Source of the DNA: Siccirubricoccus sp. G192
Lineage (GTDB): Bacteria; Pseudomonadota; Alphaproteobacteria; Acetobacterales; Acetobacteraceae
Direction: 5' to 3'
Length of the DNA stretch: 64,000 bases
NCBI RefSeq assembly: GCF_019084075.1
Contig: NZ_JAHREN010000001.1
Coordinates: forward strand, 4,118,501-4,182,500
The number at the start of each line of letters is the position of its first letter. Positions within the stretch are counted from its first letter, which is position 1. A model generated the notes under the pieces. It saw only the letters and a program-made list of their open reading frames with translations. It was not told the origin of the DNA and did not search any database. Shown here piece by piece: positions 21,139 through 30,242 of this stretch. The translations under genes were made by a program, and so were the position numbers.

Positions 21139-21501
21139 GAGTGTGTGGGAATGCGATCCGCGCTTTCGGATCAAGCACTTAGAGCCGATCCATGCCCCTT
21201 CAACCCGCCCCACGCGTTGCTGAGATGCGGGCCGGAACGGGAATAAGCCAGACTTCCCTGGCTCACCGCCAAGCCCTCATTGGATGCAAGGCGGTGGTGA
21301 AGGGATCGCCCCGTCCAGGATCCCGGCGCCGGCACATCCTGCGAGTCCCCGCAGGTGGTGCGACTGGAAAAGCCCGTGGCTTGATGTAAACGGCCTGAGT
21401 ACTTAACAACTTCTGGTTGATTATTGGTTCGGGAAGTTTATGACTTCCCGGCCCAATACATTCGCCCTATACCCCTTCTCACGAAAACGTGAGGTAAGGC
21501 C
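21139..21501. promoter_or_regulatory. Gap with leader hairpins before the 106-aa hypothetical gene
   Basis: No gene is convincing here. The right part, 21390-21500, is relatively AT-rich. It carries CGGGAAGT (21430-21437) paired with ACTTCCCG (21443-21450), and CTCACG (21478-21483) paired with CGTGAG (21488-21493). The second hairpin overlaps the GAGG of the likely ribosome site of the next gene. Elsewhere there are only short hairpins such as CCTGCG/CGCAGG near 21340. Confidence 0.45.
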
Positions 21502-21822
21502 ATGTGGATGGAATCGGGGCGGTTCGGCGGCGACATGCTGGAGAACGGATTTCTGTCTGGGGTCTTCGAGGCGCGCGTCATCATCCCCGAGAGCGAGTTC
21601 GAGCGCCTCGGCCTCGGCGACCATGAGCACCCCAGCAGCCTCCCCGCCTGCTTCCGCTGGTGCCATATGACTCTCGGTCTCGGCGGCACCAGTTGGAGCG
21701 TGACGCTGCGGGACGACACCGCTGTGCTGATCTGCTTCGCCAAAGCCGAGGATGGCCTCGCCTTCCTCGCCCGCTGGGCGGTCGATGCTGCTCCGGCCAG
21801 GCACGAGGCCCTCGCCGCCTGA
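21502..21822 (+). CDS. Hypothetical protein, 106 aa
   Basis: I do not recognise this 106-residue protein. It is soluble-looking, acidic in the middle (RVIIPESEFERLGLGDHEHP), with a beta-rich core TLRDDTAVLICFAKAEDGLAFLARWAV that resembles small DUF proteins. There is no signal peptide and no catalytic motif. ATG 21502 follows GAGGTAAGG; the next in-frame ATG is two codons later. The leader has two hairpins, one overlapping the ribosome site, so translation might be controlled. It lies at the edge of a stress-signalling island beside the NepR gene, which it faces. Confidence 0.75.
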   Translation: MWMESGRFGGDMLENGFLSGVFEARVIIPESEFERLGLGDHEHPSSLPACFRWCHMTLGLGGTSWSVTLRDDTAVLICFAKAEDGLAFLARWAVDAAPARHEALAA

Positions 21823-21958
21823 GTCCAGGCGATAGATGGTTTCCTCACACGGAAGCCCGGAACAGATGCGCGCCTGCGGCCAGGGCCGTGGAGCGGGCGC
21901 GGTTGGCAGGCGGCCCAACACGGCAGCCCGCCGAGCCTGCGCCGGGCGCAGCTATCTC

Positions 21959-22192
21959 CTACTCATCCCGGTTGCTGGCCCGGCGCAGCCTGAACCGCTC
22001 CCGCTCCGGGCGATCCTCCTTGATCAGCCGCAACAGATCCTCCGGGATGGGCTCGGCGGCAACGGCATCGAAACGCTGATGCAGGCTGCGCTCCAGCCAT
22101 AGGAGCCATGGCGTGAAGGCATCACCCTCCGGCTCGGCCCTTGGGTGGTCCGCCCTGCTTCCGCCTGGTGGCTCATTCGGATGTTTCGCCAT
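21959..22192 (-). CDS. NepR-like anti-sigma factor
   Basis: 77-residue protein whose core, LHQRFDAVAAEPIPEDLLRLIKE, matches the NepR helix-loop pattern (typically L-x-x-x-YDDVVxEPVPDRFLxLL). NepR binds and inhibits the ECF sigma factor EcfG until phosphorylated PhyR displaces it, controlling the alphaproteobacterial general stress response in the cytoplasm. ATG 22192 starts a short disordered tail; a longer in-frame start (22357) runs through the terminator hairpin and is not used. No ecfG or phyR lies nearby, so this may be an extra NepR paralogue. The HWE kinase 0.9 kb away supports the stress-signalling reading. Confidence 0.75.
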   Translation of the reverse strand: MAKHPNEPPGGSRADHPRAEPEGDAFTPWLLWLERSLHQRFDAVAAEPIPEDLLRLIKEDRPERERFRLRRASNRDE

Positions 22193-22283
22193 GGCCTCGC
22201 TCCGCCCCGCGCCTGTCTCCAGGGGTGCACGGAAGAGGGAGCCCGCGGTGTGCGCTTCCGCACAGCACAGCGCGGCGCGGCCG

Positions 22284-22323
22284 AAAAGAAAGCCCCCGCC
22301 GGGGCCTGTGATCCGGCGGGGGC
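22284..22323 (-). terminator. Rho-independent terminator, minus strand
   Basis: An 11-bp GC-rich stem (22292-22302 with 22313-22323) is followed on the minus strand by TTTCTTTT. It faces leftward, so it ends a transcript that starts somewhere right of 22323. No protein gene is visible there, which suggests an untranslated RNA. Confidence 0.65.
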
Positions 22324-22568
22324 CAGAGGCTGGGACTATGGGAGATCTGCTCGCCACCCAAGGGGCGCAAGCAGCAGCCCGGTGACCGGGCAGAGACAGG
22401 CTGCCATGCTCCGCCGCCGGCTGTCACGAAACATGATTCGGCATTTATCTGACTTTTTGGTGGGTCGAAAGGAGGCCGGGCGCCCGCGGAGTGGCGCGGA
22501 TCAGACGCCCGGCCCCACCGGAGGCCAACCGGCGTGAGCATCGGACGCCCTTGCAATGATATTTGCAC

Positions 22569-22592
22569 GGAACGAAAACGCGAGTGGGGGTT
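22569..22592 (+). promoter_or_regulatory. EcfG-type (general stress response) promoter candidate
   Basis: GGAAC (22569-22573), a 16-base spacer and GTT (22590-22592) fit the alphaproteobacterial EcfG consensus GGAAC-N16/17-GTT. It reads toward the HWE kinase at 23110, with a ~500-base leader. It is the only such match I noticed in the gene-poor regions. Confidence 0.5.
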
Positions 22593-23109
22593 AATTGTCC
22601 TTGCGTAACAAGACTGATTGCCGCTACGGTCTTGGCCAAGGGTTCTTCTTGCGCCTTAGGAACGTTCTGTAACGAATATCACTGGTTGCAACAGAGCAAG
22701 GGGGCGGGATTGAAGCACGACCCTGTTCACCTGCCTTGTCGCCAGGGCGGCGGTGAGCCCCCGCAAGTGGTCTTCCACGCCCGCCGCACCGCCTCAGGAG
22801 CGCGCCCGGGCATCTCTGCCCGCTCACTGATCAACACGCCATACCAGGCGCTGACGGCCAGCGCAGCCGCCCCACTCCATCCAGACGCCATGGATGCAAG
22901 AATGCAACGAATGCGCCAGGGGAATTTCGGGACGATTCCCATTATCTCGAACATTCCAATGTGCTGAAGGCTCCTCTCCGCCCGCGGACCGTTACCGCCA
23001 TTGCTCTTGCGGCGAAAACGGAGACACGCCATCCCGCGGGGCGGCACAGGTAAGGAACCCGGCGCCTTGCCGCGCGATAGACGAGTCCGGAGGCGCAACG
23101 GCGTTGCAG

Positions 23110-24162
23110 ATGGAAGACAAGGGCCGCATGGCGGAGGAGCAGGCAGCGGCGGCCGGAGTCACACCGGGAGGCGACGAGAAGCGTTTCCGCCTTCTGGCCG
23201 ACCATGCGCCGGTGATGATCTGGCGTGCCGATACCAGCAAGGCCTGCGACTTTTTCAACAAACCCTGGCTCGATTTCACCGGCCGCGCGTTGGAACGGGA
23301 ACTCGGCTTCGGCTGGGCCGAAGGCGTGCATCCCGAGGATTTCGACCGCTGCCTCGCGGTCTATACGGAGGCATTCGATGCGCGGCGCGAGTTCTCCATG
23401 GACTACCGCCTCCGCCGGCATGACGGCGCTTGGCGCTGGTTGCTGGACAGCGGCCGCCCCTATGAGGCCAACGGCGCCTTCGCGGGCTATTTCGGCTCCT
23501 GCATCGACATCACCGAGATGAAGTCCGCGCTTGAGGAACACCGCCAGAGCCTGGAGGAACGGGAACGGCTGCTGGCCGAGTTGCACCACCGGGTCAAGAA
23601 CAACGCCCAGGCCACCACCTCCTTCCTCGGCCTGCAGGCGAGCCGGGCCAGCGACCCCACGGTCGCGGCGGCACTGCGCGGCGCGGCAACCCGGATCATG
23701 CTGGCGACCCTGGTGCAGGACCGCATGTTCCGGATCACCGGTGATGCCGCGGTGGAACTCGGCGACGAGTTGGAAGTGACCGCCCGCACCGCGCTTGAGG
23801 TCGCCGGGCGGCCGGGCATCGATCTCGAAACCCGCATCGAGGACCGGCTGGCCCTGCCGGTCGCGCAGGCGACGCCGCTGGCGTTGATCGTGAACGAGTT
23901 GGTGGTGAATGCCGCCCGCCACGCCTTCCCGGATGGCCGGAACGGCTGCATCCGCCTGACCCTGCGCCGGGCCGCCCCCGGCCTAGGGGAGGTCGTGGTG
24001 GCCGATGACGGCATCGGCCTGCCGGACCTGGTCGGCCGCAACACCCCGCAAGGTTGCCTCGGCATCCATCTCGTGCCGCGGCTCGCCCGGCAGGCCCGGG
24101 CGACGCTGCGGCTGGAGAATGACGCCGGCACCCGGGCCACCCTTCGTTTCGCGGCAGCCTGA
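23110..24162 (+). CDS. PAS-HisKA_2/HWE-type sensor histidine kinase
   Basis: 350-residue soluble kinase. A PAS/PAC domain (residues ~22-145: FRLLADHAPVMIWRAD to GYFGSCIDITE) precedes a coiled linker and the HisKA_2 dimerisation block LLAELHHRVKNNAQATTSFLGLQ, where His is the likely phospho-site. The ATPase domain has the N-box IVNELVVNAARHAF, then VADDGIGLP and GIHLVPRLA. Kinases of this family typically phosphorylate PhyR in the general stress response. ATG 23110 was chosen because the longer frame upstream is not protein-like. A GGAAC-N16-GTT promoter lies 0.5 kb upstream, and nepR is the nearest leftward neighbour. Confidence 0.9.
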   Translation: MEDKGRMAEEQAAAAGVTPGGDEKRFRLLADHAPVMIWRADTSKACDFFNKPWLDFTGRALERELGFGWAEGVHPEDFDRCLAVYTEAFDARREFSMDYRLRRHDGAWRWLLDSGRPYEANGAFAGYFGSCIDITEMKSALEEHRQSLEERERLLAELHHRVKNNAQATTSFLGLQASRASDPTVAAALRGAATRIMLATLVQDRMFRITGDAAVELGDELEVTARTALEVAGRPGIDLETRIEDRLALPVAQATPLALIVNELVVNAARHAFPDGRNGCIRLTLRRAAPGLGEVVVADDGIGLPDLVGRNTPQGCLGIHLVPRLARQARATLRLENDAGTRATLRFAAA

Positions 24163-24265
24163 GCCCGTGACGCCTACTCACGAAACGTCGCGCATGCGAT
24201 AAGAGATTCCGTCTCGCCCCATCCGGCGGCACGGCCCAACTGGAGTGGTGGCGCTCGGCAGGTCC

Positions 24266-26841
24266 ATGTCAGGCATCCGGCGCGTCAGGCGCCTTATCTA
24301 CCTCATTGCCCTGATATTCTGCCTGGCTCTGGCCGGGATGCGCGGTGCATCGCTTTGGGCCGAATACCAGGCGGCGCTGGACCGCACCGAGGCGGGCGCC
24401 CGCGACCTCGCCCGCATGGTCGAGGAATATGCCCGGCGCAGCTTCGAAACCAGCGACCTGATCGCCGATGCCATGGCCGTCCAGATTTCCGCCCTCGGCG
24501 GCACCGCGGCGCTGCGCGGCAATGCGGCGGTGCATCGCTGGCTGAGGCGGCTGGCCGAACGGACCAGCGGCAATCACCTGATGGTGGTGGATGCCGCCGG
24601 GATGCCGGTGGCGACCAGCGCGGATGCTCCCGTCCCGGCCGTGACGCTCGCCGACCGCGGCTGGTTCCAGGCGCATCTGGCCGGCGCCCAGCAGCATCTG
24701 GGGGAGGCGGCGCTCAGCCGCTTCAGCAAGGAGATCCTCTTCACCTACAGCCGGGCACTCTATGCCCCGGACGGGACGCTGGATGGCGTGGCGCTGGTCG
24801 CCATCCGGCCCGGCTTCTTCCAGGATCCGACCTTCAGCACCGAAACCACGGCGGGCACCATCCTGACCATGTGGGACCTGCAGGGACGGGTCATCGCCAG
24901 GACCGGGCTGCGGCCCGAGGATATCGGGCGCCCCCTGGCCCAGGCCACGCCCTTCGAGCGCTTCCGTGACACCGCCGCCGGCACCCTCCGCACCAAAGCC
25001 ACCATCGATGGGCGGGAGCGGATCCTGGCGCATCGCCGGCTGCCGGACTGGCCGGTCATCGTCACCGTCGGCATCCCGGTGGAGAGCGGCCTGGCCCTGT
25101 TCCACCGAAACCTGGTCTGGAGCCTTTGGCTGACCGGTGCCGTGCTGGCCGGCCTGATCGCCCTGACCTGGTTCGCTGCCGCCGTGGGCCGCCGCGAGGA
25201 ACGGGCGGAGGCGGAACTCGCCGCCGCCAATGCCGCGCTGCTGCGGGCCCGCGACGACCTGGAACGGCGCGTGGCGGAGCGGACCCGCGACCTGGCGGAA
25301 GCGAATCACCGCCTGCGCGAAAGCGAGGCGCGCTTCCGCGGCATCTTCAACGCCACCTTCCAGTTCGTCGGCCTGCTCTCGCCGGATGGCACCCTGCTGG
25401 AGGCCAATGAGACCGCCCTCGCCTTCATCGGCCGCCGGCCCGAGGAGGTGGTGGGCCGCCCCTTCTGGGAAACCCCCCTGGTGGGATGTGGACGAGGCCG
25501 CGAAGGAAAGGCTGCGCGACGCCCTCCGCCGCGCCGCCGCCGGCGAATTCATCCGCTACGAGGCCGAGGTCCGGGGCACCGGGGAGCGTGTCACCACCAT
25601 CGACTTCTCGCTCAAGCCGGTGCCGGACCAGGCCGGGCAGGTGGTGCTGCTGGTGGCCGAGGGCCGCGACATCAGCGCCCTCAAATCCGCCCAGGCGCAA
25701 TTGCACGAGGCGCAGAAGCTGGAGACGCTCGGCCACCTCACCGGCGGGGTCGCGCATGACTTCAACAACCTGCTGATGGCGGTGCTCGGCAACCTGAACC
25801 TGCTGAAGAAGCGCCTGCCGGACGAGCCCCGCATCCGCCGCCTGCTGGATGGCGCGGTGCAGGGGGCGGAGCGTGGCGCGGCGCTCACCCAGCGGCTGCT
25901 GGCCTTCGCCCGGCGGCAGGAGTTGCGGCCGGTGGCGATCGACCTTGCCCGGCTGATCCGCGGCATGACCGACCTGCTGCGCCGCTCGCTCGGCCCCGCC
26001 ATCCGCATCGGCATCGAGGTGCCGGAGGGGCTGCCCCCGGTCCGCGCCGATGCCAATCAGTTGGGAATTGGCGCTGCTCAACCTGGCCCTCAATGCCCGG
26101 GATGCCATGCCGCAGGGCGGCGAGCTGCGGATCGCGGCGGAGGCCGATACGGCGCCCGGCCTGCGGCGGCCGCCGGGCTTGGCACCGGAGGCGCCGCCGG
26201 GCAGCTATCTGCGCATCGCGGTGACGGATAGCGGCACCGGCATGGATGCCGCGACGCTCGCCCGCGCCACCGAGCCGTTCTTCACCACCAAGGGGCCAGG
26301 CAAGGGCTCGGGCCTCGGGCTGTCGATGGTGCATGGGCTGGCGGCGCAATCCGGCGGGCAGCTCCGCATCCTGAGCGAAGCCGGGGCCGGCACCACCGTG
26401 GAACTGTGGCTGCCGGTGGATGCCGGGGCGGTGGCGGCCGCCGCCGAGCCGCCGGCGCCCCCTGCCGTGGAAGCCGTGGCGACCCGGCCGCTCCATATCC
26501 TGCTGGTGGACGACGACCCGCTGATCCAGGCCGGCACGGCGGCCATGCTGGAGGATCTCGGCCACCACGTGCTGGTCGCCGCCTCCGGCGCCGCGGCGCT
26601 GGAGACGCTGGCGCGCGAACCCTGCGAATTGCTGGTGACCGATTTCGCCATGCCCGGCATGACCGGGCTGGAACTGGCGCAGGAAGTCCGCCGCCGCTGG
26701 CCCGGCCTGCCGATGATCCTGGCGACCGGCTTTGCCGAATTGCTGCCGGGCGAGGGCGACGACCTGCCGCGCCTCGCCAAGCCCTATCGCCAGGAGGATC
26801 TGGCGGCGACCATCGCGCAGGTGATGCGGAGAGCCGGGTGA
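24266..26841 (+). CDS. Membrane hybrid histidine kinase (two frameshifts, 25473-25478 and 26063-26065)
   Basis: Membrane-bound hybrid kinase. TM1 is LIYLIALIFCLALAG; a dCache-like extracellular sensor follows; TM2 is LWLTGAVLAGLIALTWFAA; then a coiled coil, a PAS domain (RFRGIFNATFQFVGLL), HisKA (GGVAHDFNNLLMAVLG), HATPase (LNLALNARDAMP, DSGTGMD, GSGLGLSMVHG) and a C-terminal receiver (ILLVDDDP, LLVTDFAMPGMTG, LAKPY). Two single-base insertions break the frame: six Cs instead of five at 25473-25478 (ETPWWDVDEAA is restored) and GGG instead of GG at 26063-26065 (ANQLELALLNLAL is restored). Corrected length is 857 residues. The frame also opens at GTG 24245; I prefer ATG 24266. Confidence 0.88.
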
Positions 26842-26925
26842 TGCGGCGCCGCTGAGAAGCGGGCCTGGATCAGGGCGCGCTGCGGTCTTTCCCATCCGCC
26901 GGAACGCCGCCATATTCCCGGGCTC

Positions 26926-29487
26926 ATGCGAACATTACCGGAACCTTTCGCCGCCTGGTTCGCCCGGCGGGGCTGGACCCCGCGGCCGCACCAGCTGGAA
27001 TTGCTGCGGGCGGCCGAGGCTGGGGACTCTGCCCTGCTGATCGCCCCGACCGGCGGCGGCAAGACCCTGGCCGGCTTCCTGCCGAGCCTGATCGACCTGG
27101 CGCGCCATCCCCGCGCCGAGGGGATGGGCGCGCTGCATACCCTCTATGTCTCGCCGCTGAAGGCGCTGGCGGTGGATATCGCCCGCAACCTCACCATCCC
27201 CGTCGAGGAGATGGGCCTGCCAATCCGGATCGAGACCCGCACCGGCGACACGCCGCAGAACCGCCGCGCCCGGCAGCGCGAGATGCCGCCCAACCTGCTG
27301 CTGACCACGCCGGAAAGCTTGGCGCTGCTGCTTTCCCAGCCCGAGGCCGGCAGGTTCTTCGGCGGCCTCGGCGCGGTGGTGGTGGATGAGATCCATGCGC
27401 TCGCCGGCAGCAAGCGGGGCGACCAGCTTTGCCTGGCGCTCTCCCGCCTGGCCAGCCTGGCGCCGGCGGCGCGGCGCATCGGGCTGTCCGCCACAGTGGC
27501 GCATCCCGAGCCGCTGCGGGCCTTCCTGTCGTCCAGCGGCAATCCCGCCGATGTGCGGCTGGTGCAGGTGCGGGGCGGCGCGGCGCCGGAGCTTTCGGTG
27601 ATGCTGCCGGCGGGGCACCTGCCCTGGGGCGGGCATATGGGCCTGGCCTCGATGCCGGAGGTCTATCGCCGCATCCAGGGGGCGCGCGTCACCATCGTCT
27701 TCGTCAATACCCGGGCGCAGGCGGAACTCTGCTTCCAGGCGCTGTGGCGGCTGAACGACGACAACCTGCCGATCGCGCTGCACCATGGCAGCCTGACGGT
27801 GGAGCAGCGCCGCAAGGTGGAGGCGGCGATGTCGGCGGGGCGGCTGCGCGCCGTGGTGGCCACGGCATCGCTCGATCTCGGCATCGACTGGGGCGATGTG
27901 GACCAGGTGATCCAGGTGGGTGCGCCCAAGGGCGTCTCGCGCCTGCTGCAACGGGTCGGCCGCGCCAACCACCGGATGGACGAGCCCTCCCGCGCCATGC
28001 TGGTCCCGGCCAACCGCTTCGAGGTGATCGAATGCGCCGCCGCGCTGGAGGCGGTGCGGGCGGAGGAGCTGGATGGCGACCCGCCCCGCCCCGGCGGCCT
28101 CGACGTGCTGGCGCAGCATGTGCTGGCCATGGCCTGCCACGCGCCCTTCCACCCGGATGATCTGTATGCCGAGGTGACGCGCTGCGGCGCCTATGCCGCG
28201 CTGAGCCGGCGCGATTTCGACGATGTGCTGCGCTTCGTCGAGGATGGCGGCTATGCGCTGCGAAGCTACGACCGCTTCCGCAAGCTGTTCCGCGACGCCG
28301 AAGGGCTGGTGCATGTGCGGGACACCAGGGTGGCGCGGCAGCTCCGGATGAATCTCGGCACCATCGTCGAATCCCCGCTGCTGAAGGTGCGGCTGCGCGG
28401 CGGTCCCGTGCTGGGCGAGGTGGAGGAATGGTTCGTCTCCACCCTGCTGCCCGGCGACAGCTTCCTCTTCGCCGGCCAGACGCTCCGCTTCGAGGCGCTG
28501 GACGCCATGACCTGCCTGGTCTCGCGCGGCGGCGAGGGCGATCCGCGGGTGCCCACCTATTCCGGGGCGCGGCTGCCGCTCTCCACCTGGCTGGCCGCCC
28601 GGGTGCGGGCGATCCTGCACGAGCCGCGGGCCTGGGGGGAATTGCCGCCGCCCGTGCAGGACTGGCTGCGCCTGCAACGGCACCGCTCGGCGCTGCCGGA
28701 GCCCGATGGGTTGCTGGTCGAGACCTTCCCGCGCGGCGGGCGATGGTTTCTCGTTGCCTATTGCTTCGAGGGCCGGCTGGCGCACCAGACGCTGGGCATG
28801 CTGGTGACGAAGCGCATGGAGCGGGCCGGCTTCGGGCCGCTCGGCTACCTTGCCACCGACTATGTGCTCGCCACCTGGTCCGCCTTCGAGCCCACCGAGG
28901 TCGCCCGGCTCTTCGAGGAGGACATCCTCGGCGAGGAGCTGGAGGAGTGGATGGCGGAAAGCAGCATGCTCCGCCGCACCTTCCGCAACATCGCCACCAT
29001 CGCCGGGCTGATCGAGAAGAACCACCCCGGCCACGAGAAGCGCCCCCGCCAGATGACCATGAATGCCGACCTGATCTACGACGTGCTGCGCAAGCACGAA
29101 CCCGACCACGTGCTGCTGCGCGCCACCCGGCAGGAAGCCGCGGGCGGGCTGACGGACGTTGCCCGCATCGGCCTGATCCTGGCGCGCGCCAGGGGGCGCA
29201 TCCGCCACATGCGGCTCTCCCGCGTCTCGCCGCTGGCGGTGCCGGCGCTGATCGAGGAGGGGCGCGAATGGGTGGCCGGCGGCGCCGAGGACGCGCTGCT
29301 GGCCGAGGCCGCGGCGCTGGTCGAGGAGGTGACGGGCGGCGAGGAGATCTTCGCCGAGACCCTGGCCGATGTGACCGAGGGCATCCGTGTCCGCGCCGGC
29401 GTGGTGGACCGGCCGCGCCATGCCGGAAAGCCGGGCGCGCGGCCGCGCGGGGAACGCCGCGCCCGCTTCGCACCGGGCCGCGCATGA
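26926..29487 (+). CDS. Ligase-associated DEXH-box helicase (Lhr-like)
   Basis: 853-residue SF2 helicase of the ligase-associated DNA-damage-response set, related to the core of Lhr. Walker A is APTGGGKTLAGF, the DEXH box is VVVDEIHALAGSKRGDQ, motif III is GLSATV, and motif VI is QRVGRANHRMD. The C-terminal half is the Lhr winged-helix and beta-barrel region. It unwinds DNA-RNA or DNA duplexes in repair. Its TGA overlaps the ATG of pdeM. The ligase and exonuclease partners are 5.8 kb away on the opposite strand, beyond the signalling genes. Confidence 0.95.
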   Translation: MRTLPEPFAAWFARRGWTPRPHQLELLRAAEAGDSALLIAPTGGGKTLAGFLPSLIDLARHPRAEGMGALHTLYVSPLKALAVDIARNLTIPVEEMGLPIRIETRTGDTPQNRRARQREMPPNLLLTTPESLALLLSQPEAGRFFGGLGAVVVDEIHALAGSKRGDQLCLALSRLASLAPAARRIGLSATVAHPEPLRAFLSSSGNPADVRLVQVRGGAAPELSVMLPAGHLPWGGHMGLASMPEVYRRIQGARVTIVFVNTRAQAELCFQALWRLNDDNLPIALHHGSLTVEQRRKVEAAMSAGRLRAVVATASLDLGIDWGDVDQVIQVGAPKGVSRLLQRVGRANHRMDEPSRAMLVPANRFEVIECAAALEAVRAEELDGDPPRPGGLDVLAQHVLAMACHAPFHPDDLYAEVTRCGAYAALSRRDFDDVLRFVEDGGYALRSYDRFRKLFRDAEGLVHVRDTRVARQLRMNLGTIVESPLLKVRLRGGPVLGEVEEWFVSTLLPGDSFLFAGQTLRFEALDAMTCLVSRGGEGDPRVPTYSGARLPLSTWLAARVRAILHEPRAWGELPPPVQDWLRLQRHRSALPEPDGLLVETFPRGGRWFLVAYCFEGRLAHQTLGMLVTKRMERAGFGPLGYLATDYVLATWSAFEPTEVARLFEEDILGEELEEWMAESSMLRRTFRNIATIAGLIEKNHPGHEKRPRQMTMNADLIYDVLRKHEPDHVLLRATRQEAAGGLTDVARIGLILARARGRIRHMRLSRVSPLAVPALIEEGREWVAGGAEDALLAEAAALVEEVTGGEEIFAETLADVTEGIRVRAGVVDRPRHAGKPGARPRGERRARFAPGRA

Positions 29488-30176
29488 CCGCGGCGCCCAT
29501 CCATCTGGCCGGGGAGCGGCTGATGCTCGACCCCGCCGGCATCCTGTTCTGGCCGGCCGGTCGCCTGCTGGCGGTGGGCGACCTGCATCTGGAGAAGGGC
29601 AGCCATTTCGCCGCCGCCGGACGCTTCCTGCCGCCCTATGACACGCGGGAGACGCTGCTGCGGCTGCAAGCCGCGCTGCGCCGCTGGCGACCGGCGCGGC
29701 TGGTGCTGCTCGGCGACAGTTTCCACGACGCCCGGGGCGCCAAGCGCCTGGCCGTGGGCGATGCCGCGCTGCTGCGCCACCTGCTGGAGGGGATCGAACC
29801 GGTCTGGGTGCTGGGCAACCACGACCCGCTGCCGCCCGATGCCCTGCCCGGCCAGCCGGTGGCCGAATGGCAGGAAGGCCCCCTCACCTTCCGCCACCAG
29901 GCCAGCACCGCCCCCGGCCAGGGTGCCGAGATCTCCGGCCATTTCCACCCCAAGGCCACCATGCCGACCCGGGCCGGCGGCATCACCCGCCCCTGTTTCG
30001 TCGCCGATGCCAGGCGGGTGATCCTGCCCGCCTTCGGCGCCTATGCCGGCGGGCTCGATGCCGGCGACCCGGCCATCGCCACGCTGTTCCCGCGCGGCGC
30101 CCGGCTCTTCCTGCTGGGGCGGGAGCGGTTGTTCAGCATGCCCGCCGCCCCGGCGCGAAGACGGCTGCGGGCCTGA
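29484..30176 (+). CDS. pdeM: Ligase-associated endonuclease-like phosphoesterase PdeM
   Basis: 230-residue calcineurin-like metallophosphoesterase of the ligase-associated set. Metal ligands appear in AVGDLHLEKG, LLGDSFHD, VLGNHDPLP and SGHFHPKA. It is thought to act as a DNA phosphodiesterase in the same pathway. ATG 29484 overlaps the helicase stop by four bases (ATGA), so expression is coupled. A B-type palindromic repeat lies immediately after its stop codon, between it and the convergent fasciclin gene. Confidence 0.92.
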   Translation: MTAAPIHLAGERLMLDPAGILFWPAGRLLAVGDLHLEKGSHFAAAGRFLPPYDTRETLLRLQAALRRWRPARLVLLGDSFHDARGAKRLAVGDAALLRHLLEGIEPVWVLGNHDPLPPDALPGQPVAEWQEGPLTFRHQASTAPGQGAEISGHFHPKATMPTRAGGITRPCFVADARRVILPAFGAYAGGLDAGDPAIATLFPRGARLFLLGRERLFSMPAAPARRRLRA

Positions 30177-30236
30177 GTGGTCCGGTCGCTCGGAGGCGAA
30201 GCCGAAGGGCGTGAACCGGCCCGCAAGATGCAGGCC
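30177..30236 (+). repeat. Palindromic intergenic element, copy B1
   Basis: One unit of the ~57-60-base B-type element, GGTCGCTCGGAGGCGAAGCC ... GGGCGTGAACCGGCCCGCAA, directly after pdeM and before the convergent fasciclin gene. It aligns with the tandem copies at 46712-46826. The two arms, CTCGGAGG-like and GAAGGGCG-like, form a stem-loop. Confidence 0.75.
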
Positions 30237-30242
30237 GCCGCG

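Larger units (their letters stand above)
22193..23109. other. 917-base gene-poor region between nepR and the HWE kinase
   Basis: No convincing protein gene. It holds a minus-strand terminator (22284-22323), an EcfG-type promoter (22569-22592) and, between them, structured GC-rich sequence (for example a GGCCGGGCG/CGCCCGGCC pair near 22470-22530) that could encode a leftward small RNA. A possible small membrane protein on the minus strand (22727-22954, with one hydrophobic segment) is too weak to call as a gene. Confidence 0.4.

Noticed and set aside
22727..22954. Possible 75-residue membrane protein on the minus strand
   Set aside because: One hydrophobic segment only, no ribosome site or recognisable family, and it overlaps the expected leader of the kinase gene.
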